Part shown: piece by piece, positions 48,830 to 58,213 of the stretch
Position numbering within the stretch: position 1 is the stretch's first letter
Layout of the letters: each line of letters opens with the position of its first letter
From: Roseibacillus sp.
GTDB lineage: Bacteria > Verrucomicrobiota > Verrucomicrobiia > Verrucomicrobiales > Akkermansiaceae
Direction of reading: 5' to 3'
DNA: 64,000 bases
Assembly (NCBI GenBank): GCA_028821775.1
Contig: JAPKFB010000006.1
Coordinates: forward strand, 52,868-116,867
Program-made: the position numbers and the translations under genes
Notes under the pieces: model-generated
Databases searched by the model: none
Told to the model about the DNA's origin: nothing
What the model saw: the letters and a program-made list of their open reading frames with translations, nothing else

Positions 48830-49890
48830 TTGAGAGAACTTGATTTTTCGAGGAAGAGGTCGTGTGCACGTCGCCAAACACCTGCGGTGTCGTCCTGGAT
48901 GTCGAGAAGCGACGGGAGCATTTGTGACGAGAAGTCGTCGCTGCTTTCGGTGGGCAGGAGTGAGGGCAGGTGGTCGATGGCGATGAGATCGAGGGCCGGG
49001 GAGCCCTCCACCATCCGCAGGCACGGATTCGCGAAGTCGGTGCATTCGCTGTAGAAAGGCAGCGGGTTGAGATCACTGGTTGGATCGCAACTGACATCGC
49101 AGATGACCGAGAGCGCCCGCTGTTCCACTGCGAGGGCCTCGGAGGTCAGAAACGGGGGGATCTTGCTGCTGACGAAGACGCAGTTCACAAAGATGTCATG
49201 CGCGACGATTTCGGGGAAGGGGCCGCCCGATTTGGTTTCTTCGAGATCCCAAGAGGTTACTTCGAGTCCCAACTTGTCCGCAACCGCTCGCGCCCCCTGG
49301 CCACAACGGCCATGGGCGCCGATCACGATCATCCGCGGTCGTCGGTCCCCCAGGGTGTGGAGGAGATCCTCGATTATGGCTTGCTGGTTTCGGTAGGGCT
49401 CCAAGTTGTGTAGCGTTTCATGGTCTTGCTGGGCGCACCAGGCCTGGATGGCGACGGCCGCTCCCGCGAAGCCGGCCCAGAAACCAAAGGCCGCCACGCG
49501 CCGACCGTCCCCGTCGGTCAGATACTCGAGATCGAAGAGCGAACCACCTCCGGCAGTAAATCGACTGAGCACGTCCTCCCAACCCATTTGCCCCTTGTAG
49601 GCGTGGGCAAAGTAGATGTGGCGGTGGGCAAGGGGGGCTGCAGAGATGGGCAGTTCCTTGAGGCCAAGAATGTAGGCATCTGCAGGCGCCCGATTCTGCC
49701 AGCGGTTCTCCGCCACAAGTTTACAGCCGATGTCTTCAAATTCCCGATCATCAAAGATCGACCGGGTGGAGCGTTCCACGGTCAGTCGGAATCCGTGCGC
49801 GATGAGTTTTCCGGCATTGGAGGGAGACAGGGCCCGGCGCGCCTCGAGGGGCTTGGTTTCGGAGCGAAGCCAGATGTGGGGATTGCTCAT
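48826..49890 (-). CDS. Saccharopine dehydrogenase (NAD+, L-lysine-forming; LYS1/AlaDH-PNT-like)
   Basis: IWLRSETKPLEARRALSPSNAGKLIAHGF; YFAHAYKGQMGWEDVLSRF; LFDLEYLTDGDGRRVAAFGFWAGFAGA; VICDVSCDPTSDLNPLP. Confidence 0.85.
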   Translation of the reverse strand: MSNPHIWLRSETKPLEARRALSPSNAGKLIAHGFRLTVERSTRSIFDDREFEDIGCKLVAENRWQNRAPADAYILGLKELPISAAPLAHRHIYFAHAYKGQMGWEDVLSRFTAGGGSLFDLEYLTDGDGRRVAAFGFWAGFAGAAVAIQAWCAQQDHETLHNLEPYRNQQAIIEDLLHTLGDRRPRMIVIGAHGRCGQGARAVADKLGLEVTSWDLEETKSGGPFPEIVAHDIFVNCVFVSSKIPPFLTSEALAVEQRALSVICDVSCDPTSDLNPLPFYSECTDFANPCLRMVEGSPALDLIAIDHLPSLLPTESSDDFSSQMLPSLLDIQDDTAGVWRRAHDLFLEKSSSLK

Positions 49891-51176
49891 GATTGGAGGC
49901 CTTCAAGGACCTGATCCAATGCTGACAACAACTCATCGGCATTGTCGTCATCAAAGGGCATGGGCGGTCGGATCTTGAGGACATTGTGGTGGGGCCCGTC
50001 GATCCCGATGAGAATGCCGGCGTCCTTGAGGGCATTGGAAATCTCGGAAGCTTCGCTGGCGGCCGGTTCGAGCGAGTCACGATCCACGACCAACTCGATG
50101 CCAAGAAAGAGACCGGCGCCCCGGACATCCCCGATGAGCGGATGCTTGAGTTTCAGTTGCTTGAATCCTTCTAACAGTTTCTGTCCCACTGTCGCGGCGT
50201 GTTGTTGAAGTCCCTCCCGCTGGGTGACTTCCAGGACCTTCTTTCCAATCACGCAGGAAAGCGTGCTGCCACCAAAGGTGCTGAAGAACTCCATGCCATT
50301 GTCAAAGGAATCCGCAAGGTCGCCTCGGGTGACCACCGCCGCCACCGGGTGGCCGTTCCCGATGGGTTTACCCAGGACGACGATGTCCGGCACCACGCCC
50401 TGCTGCTCGAAGGCATAGAAGGGGTTGCCAATCCTTCCGTAGCAGGTCTGCACTTCGTCCGCGATGCAGATGCCTCCTGCTTGCCTGACGTATTGATAGA
50501 CCTCGGACAGGTAGCCATCCGGCGGGATGATTTGTCCGCCGACACTGGGGTAAGTCTCGGCCATGAAGGCTGCCAGACCCTTGCCTGACTCTTGGATGTG
50601 GGCAATCTGGTCTCCTGCCGCCTGCGCATACCGGCGGGCCGCATCGCCACCGCGGAACACGCCCCGATAGGTATCCGCATTCGGAACGGTGTGGACCCAG
50701 TCCGGAGCGCCAGTTCCGCCCGGGCCGTCATGTTTGTAGGGGCTGAGGTCAATCAGGGTTGTGGTGTGGCCGTGATAGGCCGATTCGGCGACGATGGTGT
50801 CCCGATTGCCGGTGGCGGTCCGCGACAGCCTCAGGGCCAATTCGTTGGCCTCGCTGGCCGAGTTCAGGAAGAAGCAGGTGTCCAAGGCCGCCGGCATGGT
50901 GGCGAGAAGAGCCTCGGCATACTCGTTGAAATGGTCGCTGAGATAGCGGGTGTTGGTGTTGAGGGTGCGCATTTGTTCACAGGCCGCTTCGACCACCTCC
51001 GGATGGCAGTGTCCCACGTGGGGCACGTTGTTGTAGGCATCGAGGTAGCGTCTTCCCGTTTCGTCGAAGAGGTACTGCATCTCTCCCCTGACAATCTTGA
51101 GGGGATTCCTGTAGCCCAGGGACAAGTTGCCACCGGTGAGCTGCCGTCGTTTCTCGAGGCTGTCCTGATTGCTCAT
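49887..51176 (-). CDS. Class-III PLP aminotransferase, related to AGXT2L-type phospho-lyases
   Basis: YLDAYNNVPHVGHCHPEVVEAA; SASEANELALRLSR; ESAYHGHT; GICIADEVQTCYGRIG; VVLGKPIGNGHPVAAVVT (PLP Lys). Confidence 0.85.
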   Translation of the reverse strand: MSNQDSLEKRRQLTGGNLSLGYRNPLKIVRGEMQYLFDETGRRYLDAYNNVPHVGHCHPEVVEAACEQMRTLNTNTRYLSDHFNEYAEALLATMPAALDTCFFLNSASEANELALRLSRTATGNRDTIVAESAYHGHTTTLIDLSPYKHDGPGGTGAPDWVHTVPNADTYRGVFRGGDAARRYAQAAGDQIAHIQESGKGLAAFMAETYPSVGGQIIPPDGYLSEVYQYVRQAGGICIADEVQTCYGRIGNPFYAFEQQGVVPDIVVLGKPIGNGHPVAAVVTRGDLADSFDNGMEFFSTFGGSTLSCVIGKKVLEVTQREGLQQHAATVGQKLLEGFKQLKLKHPLIGDVRGAGLFLGIELVVDRDSLEPAASEASEISNALKDAGILIGIDGPHHNVLKIRPPMPFDDDNADELLSALDQVLEGLQS

Positions 51177-51743
51177 GCCAGTGAATTCTTCAAGAGGTCG
51201 TGCACGTCATTCACATCCAGAGTCAAAAGTTTGGGCAGGATTCTGCGGATGGGTTCCTGACTGATGGACAAATAGGGGTCATCAGGGCGCAATCGCATTT
51301 GATGGGCTGCCATGCAGGCGCTGATAGCCAGGCGCATGCGCATCATCGGGAAGAGCACGGTGAGTTCCTCCTTCGCGACTGGCATGAATTCGTTGTAGCC
51401 GAGGGCCATCTCCTTGATCACCTGTAGAACATCATCCGCTCCCAGGGTGGTGTAGGCCATGGCGATGGCCAGATCGCAGATGGTATGGGTGTGCACCATG
51501 TCCCCAAAGTCGACGAGTCCGGTCACTTGGTCTCCCTCCGCCAGGACGTTGTAGTCGTTGACATCGTTGTGAATTTCCGTCTTCCGAGTTGAATTTGAAG
51601 TTGAGGTCACGTTCTCCTGGCAAGGGCTCGAGACGTCCATCGATGGAATAATTCTCCCGCATCCACTGCCGGATCTCATCGTGGGCCAGATCGGATTTTT
51701 GAGCTGCAGCTGGCATTGAGTTTTTGTCGAAGTGAACACCCAT
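51173..51743 (-). pseudogene. Internally deleted, frameshifted APH-type (hydroxylysine-kinase-like) phosphotransferase
   Basis: Frame 1 has the N-terminus DEIRQWMRENYSIDGRLEPLPGERDLNFKFNSEDG; frame 2 continues TEIHNDVNDYNVLAEGDQVTGLVDFGDMVHTHTICDLAIAMAYTTLG..RPDDPYLSISQEPIRRILP; most of the N-lobe/hinge is missing. Confidence 0.65.
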
Positions 51744-51803
51744 GAGGGATGTGTGTTGGGGTGATCCTGCGGCAGACCGTATAGGGTTCGCACGGGGAGG
51801 GAT

Positions 51804-52198
51804 TCAGGGGCAAGTGTTAGTTCTAGAACATGCCTCTGCTCGATGAAACTTCTTTCGCCAGTCTCCGATCACTACTCGGCTTTCGCTCAGGGTGTAGAAG
51901 ATCTCCGATCCGAGGCATTCCCGGCGGAACTGGTCGTGGATACTTTTATGCTCACCGGCCGCGTTCCTTCGGAGCGCGGCGCTTCGTGCTGGCCGATGAG
52001 TTGCTTCAACACCTCGCACACTTTCTTCGCGCCAATGTGGCGATCCACGTGTAACGTGTGAGCCTCACGGATTGATTCATCCGCCACCCTCAAGACCCGG
52101 TCGCTTCCGTCGCATTCCCGGAGCAGTCGGACAATCTCTTTTGGGTGGGGTCTTTTTGCCTTTGAGGGTTTGGCTATCCAAATCCTCTCACTCCTCAT
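51804..52198 (-). mobile_element. IS3-family-type transposase remnant (fragments of orfA and orfB)
   Basis: KRPHPKEIVRLLRECDGSDR (orfA-like) joined to VADESIREAHTLHVDRHIGAKKVCEVLKQLIGQHEAPR and, in another frame, IHDQFRRECLGSEIFYTLSESRVVIGDWRKKFH (orfB IS3 rve motifs). Confidence 0.65.
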
Positions 52199-52404
52199 GG
52201 AACAGTCCTATTGGGGGAGGTCACTGCAACCACTCTTCAAGAGGTGGTTCATGCGTGCCTGATCCTCCGGGATCGCAAAGAGCTTTCGGCAGAGCACGCT
52301 GGGCCGCGAAATCATTGGCATGGTGATCGTGAGGCCTGCGGTTTTCGCGAAGCGCCTGCGACTGTGCTTGGAATTGGGTTTGTTTATTGACGGCGCACGA
52401 TGAG

Positions 52405-53742
52405 TCAAATCGACCAGCCCTTGCGGTAAGGGCGATGAAGAAGCCCACTGGCAACGGGGTGGTCTTTGATCTCGCCCGCAATGGGATCATAGTGGAACGG
52501 TTCTCCCACGACACCGGCGAGGTTGGCGAGTTGGATCAGTTCGGTCAGGGGGCCTCCGATGTCGAAGCTCGAGAAGGTTTTTCCCTTGCCCTTGCACGCG
52601 TCGATCCACTCTTGGTGGTGACTGGAGATGCGGGGAATGGTTTTCTCTGGTCCCTTGATCTCAGTCTTCTTCCCAATGAGCGAAGAGCTCGTATTCCAGG
52701 GATTCGAGGAATAGATGCTCGCCTTCGATCCGATCAACAAGGAGCCGAAGCTACCAACGCCCTCGCCGTGCAGCAGGTCCTTGTCTGGTCGCATCTCGGC
52801 TCCGCTTGAGACCGTGAGCTTCACCGGGGGTAGATCGCCGCGGGCAGGCAGTTCGAAGTGAACGCGCGATGAACTTGGATAGCCTTCGAGCTGTACTCCG
52901 TTGGCCTCACCGCTGATCTTGATCAGGCGCGATCCCTTGACTCCATTAGGTGCGGCTTCCCAGAGCTTCTCCAATCGTAAACAGCGGAAGAGAAAGTTCC
53001 CGGTGTGGCAACCCATGTCGCCCAGTTGGCCGCTGCCAAAATGGCGCCACCCTCGCCACGTGAACGGGAGATAGCTGGGGTGATAGGGGCGCTCCGATGC
53101 AGGCCCGAGCCAGAGATCCCAATTGAGTTCCTTGGGAACCGGAGGATTGTCCTTTGGCAGGGTCTTCGGCTTGTCGCCGTCTCCGACCCAGAGGTAGGCC
53201 TCCTTGATGGGACCCGCCGTTCCCGCCAATCCCCACTCGGTGGCGCGGCGCACGCCCTCGGAGGCCGAGCCCTGGTTTCCCATCTGGGTCACCACCTTGT
53301 GCTTCTGCGCGGTCAGGCGCATCGTCCGGGCCTCGTGTACGGTGCGGGTGAGAGGCTTTTCACAGTAGACATGCTTACCCTGCTTCATGGCCGCAACCGC
53401 CGCGACAGTATGGGTGTGGTCGGGGGTGCTCACCACCACTGCGTCGATCTGCTTGTCCATCTCAGCGAGCATGCGGCGAAAATCCTCGAAGCGCTTCACT
53501 TTGGGGTACTTCGCCAGGTTGCGTGCGCCCCGCTTCTTATCGACCTCGCAGAGAGCCACGATAGTCTCGCCCTGAACACCCCTGAGATTATCATCTCCCC
53601 TTCCCCCGATGCCGATCGACGCAATGTTCAGGCGCTCATTGGCCTTGTAACCAAAGGCCACCTGGCTGCTACAGATCAGAAGGCCGGCCCCAGTAGAGCC
53701 CTTGAGAAATCCACGTCGGGTAGAAAGAGTTTGCTTCGCCAT
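52405..53742 (-). CDS. Gfo/Idh/MocA family oxidoreductase with twin-arginine-like signal
   Basis: STRRGFLKGSTGAGLLICSSQVAFG; IASIGIGGRGDDNLRGV; VVVSTPDHTHTVAAVAAMKQGKHVYCEKPLTRTVHEAR. Confidence 0.9.
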   Translation of the reverse strand: MAKQTLSTRRGFLKGSTGAGLLICSSQVAFGYKANERLNIASIGIGGRGDDNLRGVQGETIVALCEVDKKRGARNLAKYPKVKRFEDFRRMLAEMDKQIDAVVVSTPDHTHTVAAVAAMKQGKHVYCEKPLTRTVHEARTMRLTAQKHKVVTQMGNQGSASEGVRRATEWGLAGTAGPIKEAYLWVGDGDKPKTLPKDNPPVPKELNWDLWLGPASERPYHPSYLPFTWRGWRHFGSGQLGDMGCHTGNFLFRCLRLEKLWEAAPNGVKGSRLIKISGEANGVQLEGYPSSSRVHFELPARGDLPPVKLTVSSGAEMRPDKDLLHGEGVGSFGSLLIGSKASIYSSNPWNTSSSLIGKKTEIKGPEKTIPRISSHHQEWIDACKGKGKTFSSFDIGGPLTELIQLANLAGVVGEPFHYDPIAGEIKDHPVASGLLHRPYRKGWSI

Positions 53743-53825
53743 CTCTCCTTGCTCGCCCATTCCAGCCGTTAGAGCAAGGAAACTCGTTGGCCTCGGGGTC
53801 ACCTGTTCGAATTCCACAAACTATC

Positions 53826-54080
53826 GTCCGGAGGCTATAAAGAAGCCCATCTTCAAATGGACGATGATCACCAGGGAAGACGGCACCACCGCGGTTGGAC
53901 TCATCGGTGGCGAAGACGGAACCAATATCGAACTTCTGCTACCCGACAAATCCTTGTGAAGGACACCATCGCCAATTGCGAACTGCAGGATTGCCCCCCA
54001 TGCCCGAAGGACTCATTGCACTCCCCACCGATCTGCGCGACCTGCTCGGCTACATGGCCGGATTGAAAGAAAATAAATGA
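53826..54080 (+). pseudogene. C-terminal remnant of a PVC-type heme-binding/dehydrogenase protein
   Basis: KKPIFKWTMITREDGTTAVGLIGGEDGTNIELLLPDKSL then, in shifted frames, VKDTIANCELQDC and PPMPEGLIALPTDLRDLLGYMAGLKENK* (tail motif of these large cytochrome proteins). Confidence 0.5.
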
Positions 54081-54182
54081 AACCGGCAAGCGAGACGCTC
54101 GCCCTACAATTCAATCGGCGGAATAATGATTGTAAGGCTGCCACTATGGCTGCCACGGTCTAGAGATAGCTTCTGAATTGAC

Positions 54183-54335
54183 ATGATCTTTCGCTGCGCC
54201 CCGTTCCTGCTCGCCCCATTCCTAGGGGGCATGGTTGGACTTGGACTTGCTCAGGAGGAGGAGCTCGAGCTGGTGCCTTCACGATTGGAGTCGCAGTTCA
54301 TGGAGCGGGCAAAGAGTCCCAAAAACAAAGGATAG
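54183..54335 (+). CDS. Possible short secreted peptide or orphan signal-peptide fragment (50 aa)
   Basis: MIFRCAPFLLAPFLGGMVGLGLAQEEELELVPSRLESQFMERAKSPKNKG*. Confidence 0.3.
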   Translation: MIFRCAPFLLAPFLGGMVGLGLAQEEELELVPSRLESQFMERAKSPKNKG

Positions 54336-54360
54336 ACTGATTGCCACCAGATACCATCAA

Positions 54361-55602
54361 ATGAAGACTTCGTTTACCATCACCCTCCTGCTCCTCGGAT
54401 CGATCGCGCTGCCTGCCGCCGAGTGGCCTCCGGAGGATCCATCCAAGAGTTCAATCTTCAACGGCCGAACGACGGAGAATTTCCACCACGGCGTCAAGCA
54501 GGAGTGGGGATATGCCGCGCCCCAGGAGGACACCTTCGTCGTGGTCCATCCGAAAATCGCCCGGGAAAATGCGCCGCTGTATGTCGTCCTGCACTCGGCC
54601 GGGCACGATGTCTTTTCGTGCGTAGACTGCACCAAGACTGTCGGCAACCACGACATCTACCGTTCACCGGACGACCACTTCGCGCTCTACCTCGACTGCC
54701 GGAAAAACCGGGGCGACTGGTGGTGGGGCGGAATGCACCTCCGAGACCAAGGGCTGATCGCCAAGAATTCCGGTGGTGACACCGTGCCGGTCGAGAAGCG
54801 CGTCATGGACACGGTGGGGTGGGCCATCAAGCGTTACAAGATCGACCCCAATCGGGTCTACCTGTCGGGCAACTCGATGGGCGGCAGCGGTACGCTCGGA
54901 ATCGGCATGAGGCATGGCGACGTGTTCGCGGCGATCAAGGCCAATGTCCCCGCGGGCGTCGAGCATGTCTCCGAGCGCATGTTCTTCCCGCCGAAGTCAA
55001 TCCCGGAAGGGATGACCTTACCCGATCCTCCAATCTGCATCAACTACTCGGCCCAGAACGACGGCTGGTCGGTCGGCCATGATCGTTTCGCGCGGACGAT
55101 GAACGATCGCAGGTATGCCCTCTTCTTATACTGGGGTCCGTTCGGACACGCAAACAACTCCGCGAAGATCATGGAGGTGAATGACCTCATCGACTCCTTC
55201 GACTGGCTGACGGTGAAGAAGAACGAAGCCTATCCGGTCTTCACCAATGCTTCAGCCAACTCCAAACTTCCCTGGCCCGATAATCTGAAGAACGCGGACG
55301 CCGGACAGGTCAATGCCTTCTTCCGTTGGCGGGCTCTGCAGGACACCGCGGAGGCGATGGAAGTGTCGCTCTTCCTGTTCTCCTCCAAGAACTTGAAAAC
55401 CAGCTTTGAGATTCCCTCCGAAGCGCGCGCCGATGTCACCTTCCGCCGCCTGCAGAATTTCAAGCTTAAGCCCGGCGCCTCCTTCCGCTGGAACTTCGGC
55501 CCGGCCCAAGGGGTAGGAAAAGTCGACCCGCAGGGGCTGATCACGGTGGCTGGATTAAAAATCACCAGCGCGCCGGCGGCTCTGCGGATCAGGCTCGAGT
55601 GA
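54361..55602 (+). CDS. Secreted alpha/beta-hydrolase (esterase-like)
   Basis: MKTSFTITLLLLGSIALPAA signal; VYLSGNSMGGSGTLGIGMRHGDVFAAIKANVPAG nucleophile elbow GNSMGG. Confidence 0.7.
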   Translation: MKTSFTITLLLLGSIALPAAEWPPEDPSKSSIFNGRTTENFHHGVKQEWGYAAPQEDTFVVVHPKIARENAPLYVVLHSAGHDVFSCVDCTKTVGNHDIYRSPDDHFALYLDCRKNRGDWWWGGMHLRDQGLIAKNSGGDTVPVEKRVMDTVGWAIKRYKIDPNRVYLSGNSMGGSGTLGIGMRHGDVFAAIKANVPAGVEHVSERMFFPPKSIPEGMTLPDPPICINYSAQNDGWSVGHDRFARTMNDRRYALFLYWGPFGHANNSAKIMEVNDLIDSFDWLTVKKNEAYPVFTNASANSKLPWPDNLKNADAGQVNAFFRWRALQDTAEAMEVSLFLFSSKNLKTSFEIPSEARADVTFRRLQNFKLKPGASFRWNFGPAQGVGKVDPQGLITVAGLKITSAPAALRIRLE

Positions 55603-55713
55603 TCCGGAGTCGCCTCATGCGCGAATTCATTTGTCGGGCTTCTCGGGGCCCTCGCGCAAGAACAGAGTGACACACACACAAGATCACGCTCGAATCTTTC
55701 ACTTGGAATCCAA

Positions 55714-57876
55714 ATGCCATCAATATCGACCCGTGCAAGGACGGCAGCCAACATTGCCGTCTTCCTGATCTTGCTCGCAGCCGTGCGAGGTCTCGCAGAA
55801 ACTGCCGAAGGCAACGGCCTCCTGACTGGCCACCCGCGACCGTCCTACGAGAACGTCAGGGATATCGATGCCATGGCAGCGGCGCTGCGCAGATCGCTCG
55901 CCGGACAGGAGAGTTATTCGTTTTCGCGGGGATGGTGGACTTGGGACCGGCTCCGCTGTCGATACGTCGATGGTGGTCGCAAGAACGCGAAAGAGCTCAA
56001 GATCCTCTCCGCCGTATTCCGCGGGCTCATTCTCGACTGGCACGCCAAGCTCGAATTGAAAGGCGAGGGCGATCTCTTTTACATTTTTTTCACCAGCGTG
56101 AGCGGCGACAAGCGGGAACGCGTCCTCGGTGTCGACGGCCGCACCCTGCTACGCGACGTCCATGGCGGTGGTTACCACGGCAGTTGGGGAAGCGCGGCCC
56201 GGATGCGCATCTACGAGGAACTCACCGCCCGGGGAGTGCTCACCGATGAGGAGCAGGCGCGCTTCAGAAAGATCGTGTCCCAGAGTCTCGGATCGCGATT
56301 CATCGATTTCGAAGCGAAGACGCAGAAGGCGAACAACCATTCTTTCGGCAATGCGGGCGGGGTGGCACTCGCGTTGAAGCTGTTCCCCGATAGCCCACAG
56401 GCGAATGAGGCGCGCGCCTGGCTTAACCGGATCTGGAATGATCTTTCCGACTTCGGGGACTGGAAGGAATGGAACTACTATCCCTACGGCCCGATTTTCC
56501 TGCACGGGATGCTCGACATCGCGGAGGCCAGTGGCCGGATTGATTCCGACCGCGCGCTGATCAAGTCGATCGCGCAGCGCTGCCTCGGTTTTGTCCATGG
56601 TGGCGGTGTGCGCGGCAACCCTAATTCCGGAGTGCGGGTGCGGGAGACCTATGAGCAGGTTTATGCCGACCCGTGGAATTTTGGCTACTACGACGTCGAG
56701 CAGTCCGCCCGCGACGGGCATTTCTGGTACCGCCTGGCGCAACACTACAACGACCCGGAGTATTTGTGGGCTGCAGAACAGGTGGCATTGGGGGGGCGTC
56801 CGCCGGACGGCAAAGTTGGGGCCGAATACTTGGCCGCCTACCAGCGACGATTTGCCTGGTTCATCAAACGCGGAATTGAACCGCGAATTCCAGCCGGTCG
56901 CGCGTCCATCGGGCTGCTGAGCGCGACTAATCAAGAGATTCACGAACGCATCTATCTGCGTTCGGGTCGGGTTGCGGGTGATCCCACCGCCGCCTTTTTC
57001 CTCTATGACAAGAAGGACGAGCATTTGGATAACGTGTCCGGTCATCTTTACGAATACTCGGCGCGGGGCGCGAAGCTCCTGCACTGCTCCGGCAAGTACA
57101 ACAACGTCTATTCCGGCACGGACCTACGCGGCGGGGGCTCCGGCGAGGAGAGTCTCGATCTGTTTCTGGTCATGCACAAGCGGCACACCTTCCCGCTGCA
57201 CCCGGATCGAAAAGGCGACGAGCGCGACTACCTTCGGCGCGGCTCGATCCAGAGTCTGCCAGCACTGAGTCGCGCTGAAAACAACGTTGCTGGGGATAGC
57301 TTCGGTCAATTCGGGTTCGTGGATTACTACGGTCCCGGCAGCCGCTGGATCCGTCGCGCAGTGCTCACCCGCAACGGTTACCTCGTGGTGGCCGATGAGT
57401 ACGTTGGTGGTAAAGCTTTGGGCAAAAACTACATGGGAGGCCCCGTGTGGCATCTCGCAGTTTCTGACGACGGAGGCAGGGAAACCGACGAGGCCCGCAA
57501 TCTGGTGATGCAGGAGGAGAACTGGTTCGACGGGCCAGCGTTTGCGCGGGCCTGGTGGCAGACGGAGAACATTCGCACCCTGCTCTGTTTCCATCAGGAC
57601 GGTGCGATGAAACTTGGGAGGATTCGCCAGCCGCACTCCCAGGATACTGATCCGAACATCACTTGCTTCGGCTGGCGTCCGATCCACCATGGAAAGACGG
57701 AACGCTTCCTGAGCGTGCTGGTCCCTTACACTGAGGGTGAGAACCCTCGCGCTCTTGCCGCGACGATCGAAACTCGAGTCACCGAAGCGGGCGATTGCAC
57801 TGCCCGCGTCAACGGAATAAACATCAGCATCAAGGCCGATGGCACCTGGACCGTTCTCCCGGAAGAAAAGAAATGA
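55714..57876 (+). CDS. Large secreted protein, possible polysaccharide-lyase/heparinase-like fold
   Basis: Signal peptide; alpha-helical toroid-like N-half (NNHSFGNAGGVALALKLFP.., WKEWNYYPYGPIFLHGMLDIAEASG) followed by a beta-rich C-half; family assignment tentative. Confidence 0.5.
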   Translation: MPSISTRARTAANIAVFLILLAAVRGLAETAEGNGLLTGHPRPSYENVRDIDAMAAALRRSLAGQESYSFSRGWWTWDRLRCRYVDGGRKNAKELKILSAVFRGLILDWHAKLELKGEGDLFYIFFTSVSGDKRERVLGVDGRTLLRDVHGGGYHGSWGSAARMRIYEELTARGVLTDEEQARFRKIVSQSLGSRFIDFEAKTQKANNHSFGNAGGVALALKLFPDSPQANEARAWLNRIWNDLSDFGDWKEWNYYPYGPIFLHGMLDIAEASGRIDSDRALIKSIAQRCLGFVHGGGVRGNPNSGVRVRETYEQVYADPWNFGYYDVEQSARDGHFWYRLAQHYNDPEYLWAAEQVALGGRPPDGKVGAEYLAAYQRRFAWFIKRGIEPRIPAGRASIGLLSATNQEIHERIYLRSGRVAGDPTAAFFLYDKKDEHLDNVSGHLYEYSARGAKLLHCSGKYNNVYSGTDLRGGGSGEESLDLFLVMHKRHTFPLHPDRKGDERDYLRRGSIQSLPALSRAENNVAGDSFGQFGFVDYYGPGSRWIRRAVLTRNGYLVVADEYVGGKALGKNYMGGPVWHLAVSDDGGRETDEARNLVMQEENWFDGPAFARAWWQTENIRTLLCFHQDGAMKLGRIRQPHSQDTDPNITCFGWRPIHHGKTERFLSVLVPYTEGENPRALAATIETRVTEAGDCTARVNGINISIKADGTWTVLPEEKK

Positions 57877-58080
57877 CCCCTGCCGATCGGTAGCGGAACT
57901 AAGGGACAATCAATAGGTCGTGGGGAGGGGAGTCGAACCCTAAGCCCTTCGAAGAATTGCCATTGAGAATAAGAGACTTACAAAGCTCTAACAGCAGAGC
58001 ACACGCCTGTCTCACGCCAATCTCTGCAAATCGGGGCCGGTTTGAGCTTGGTGCAAAGATGCGTTTTCCAAGGGTCGGAG

Positions 58081-58140
58081 CAGGGCGATCAAATTAGGGA
58101 GAGATCCAATTTTCGGGGTCCCCCTCGCTTGATCGCCCTG
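58081..58140 (+). promoter_or_regulatory. Long structured hairpin upstream of the purC-like gene
   Basis: Perfect 12-bp inverted repeat CAGGGCGATCAA (58081-58092) / TTGATCGCCCTG (58129-58140); inner GATCC..GGGTC pairing. Confidence 0.45.
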
Positions 58141-58213
58141 GGGGCCGGAGCAGAAAAATTGGCTGCCCACCGACTCGATCTAATAGTAGCACTACATCCG
58201 ACACAAACATCCC

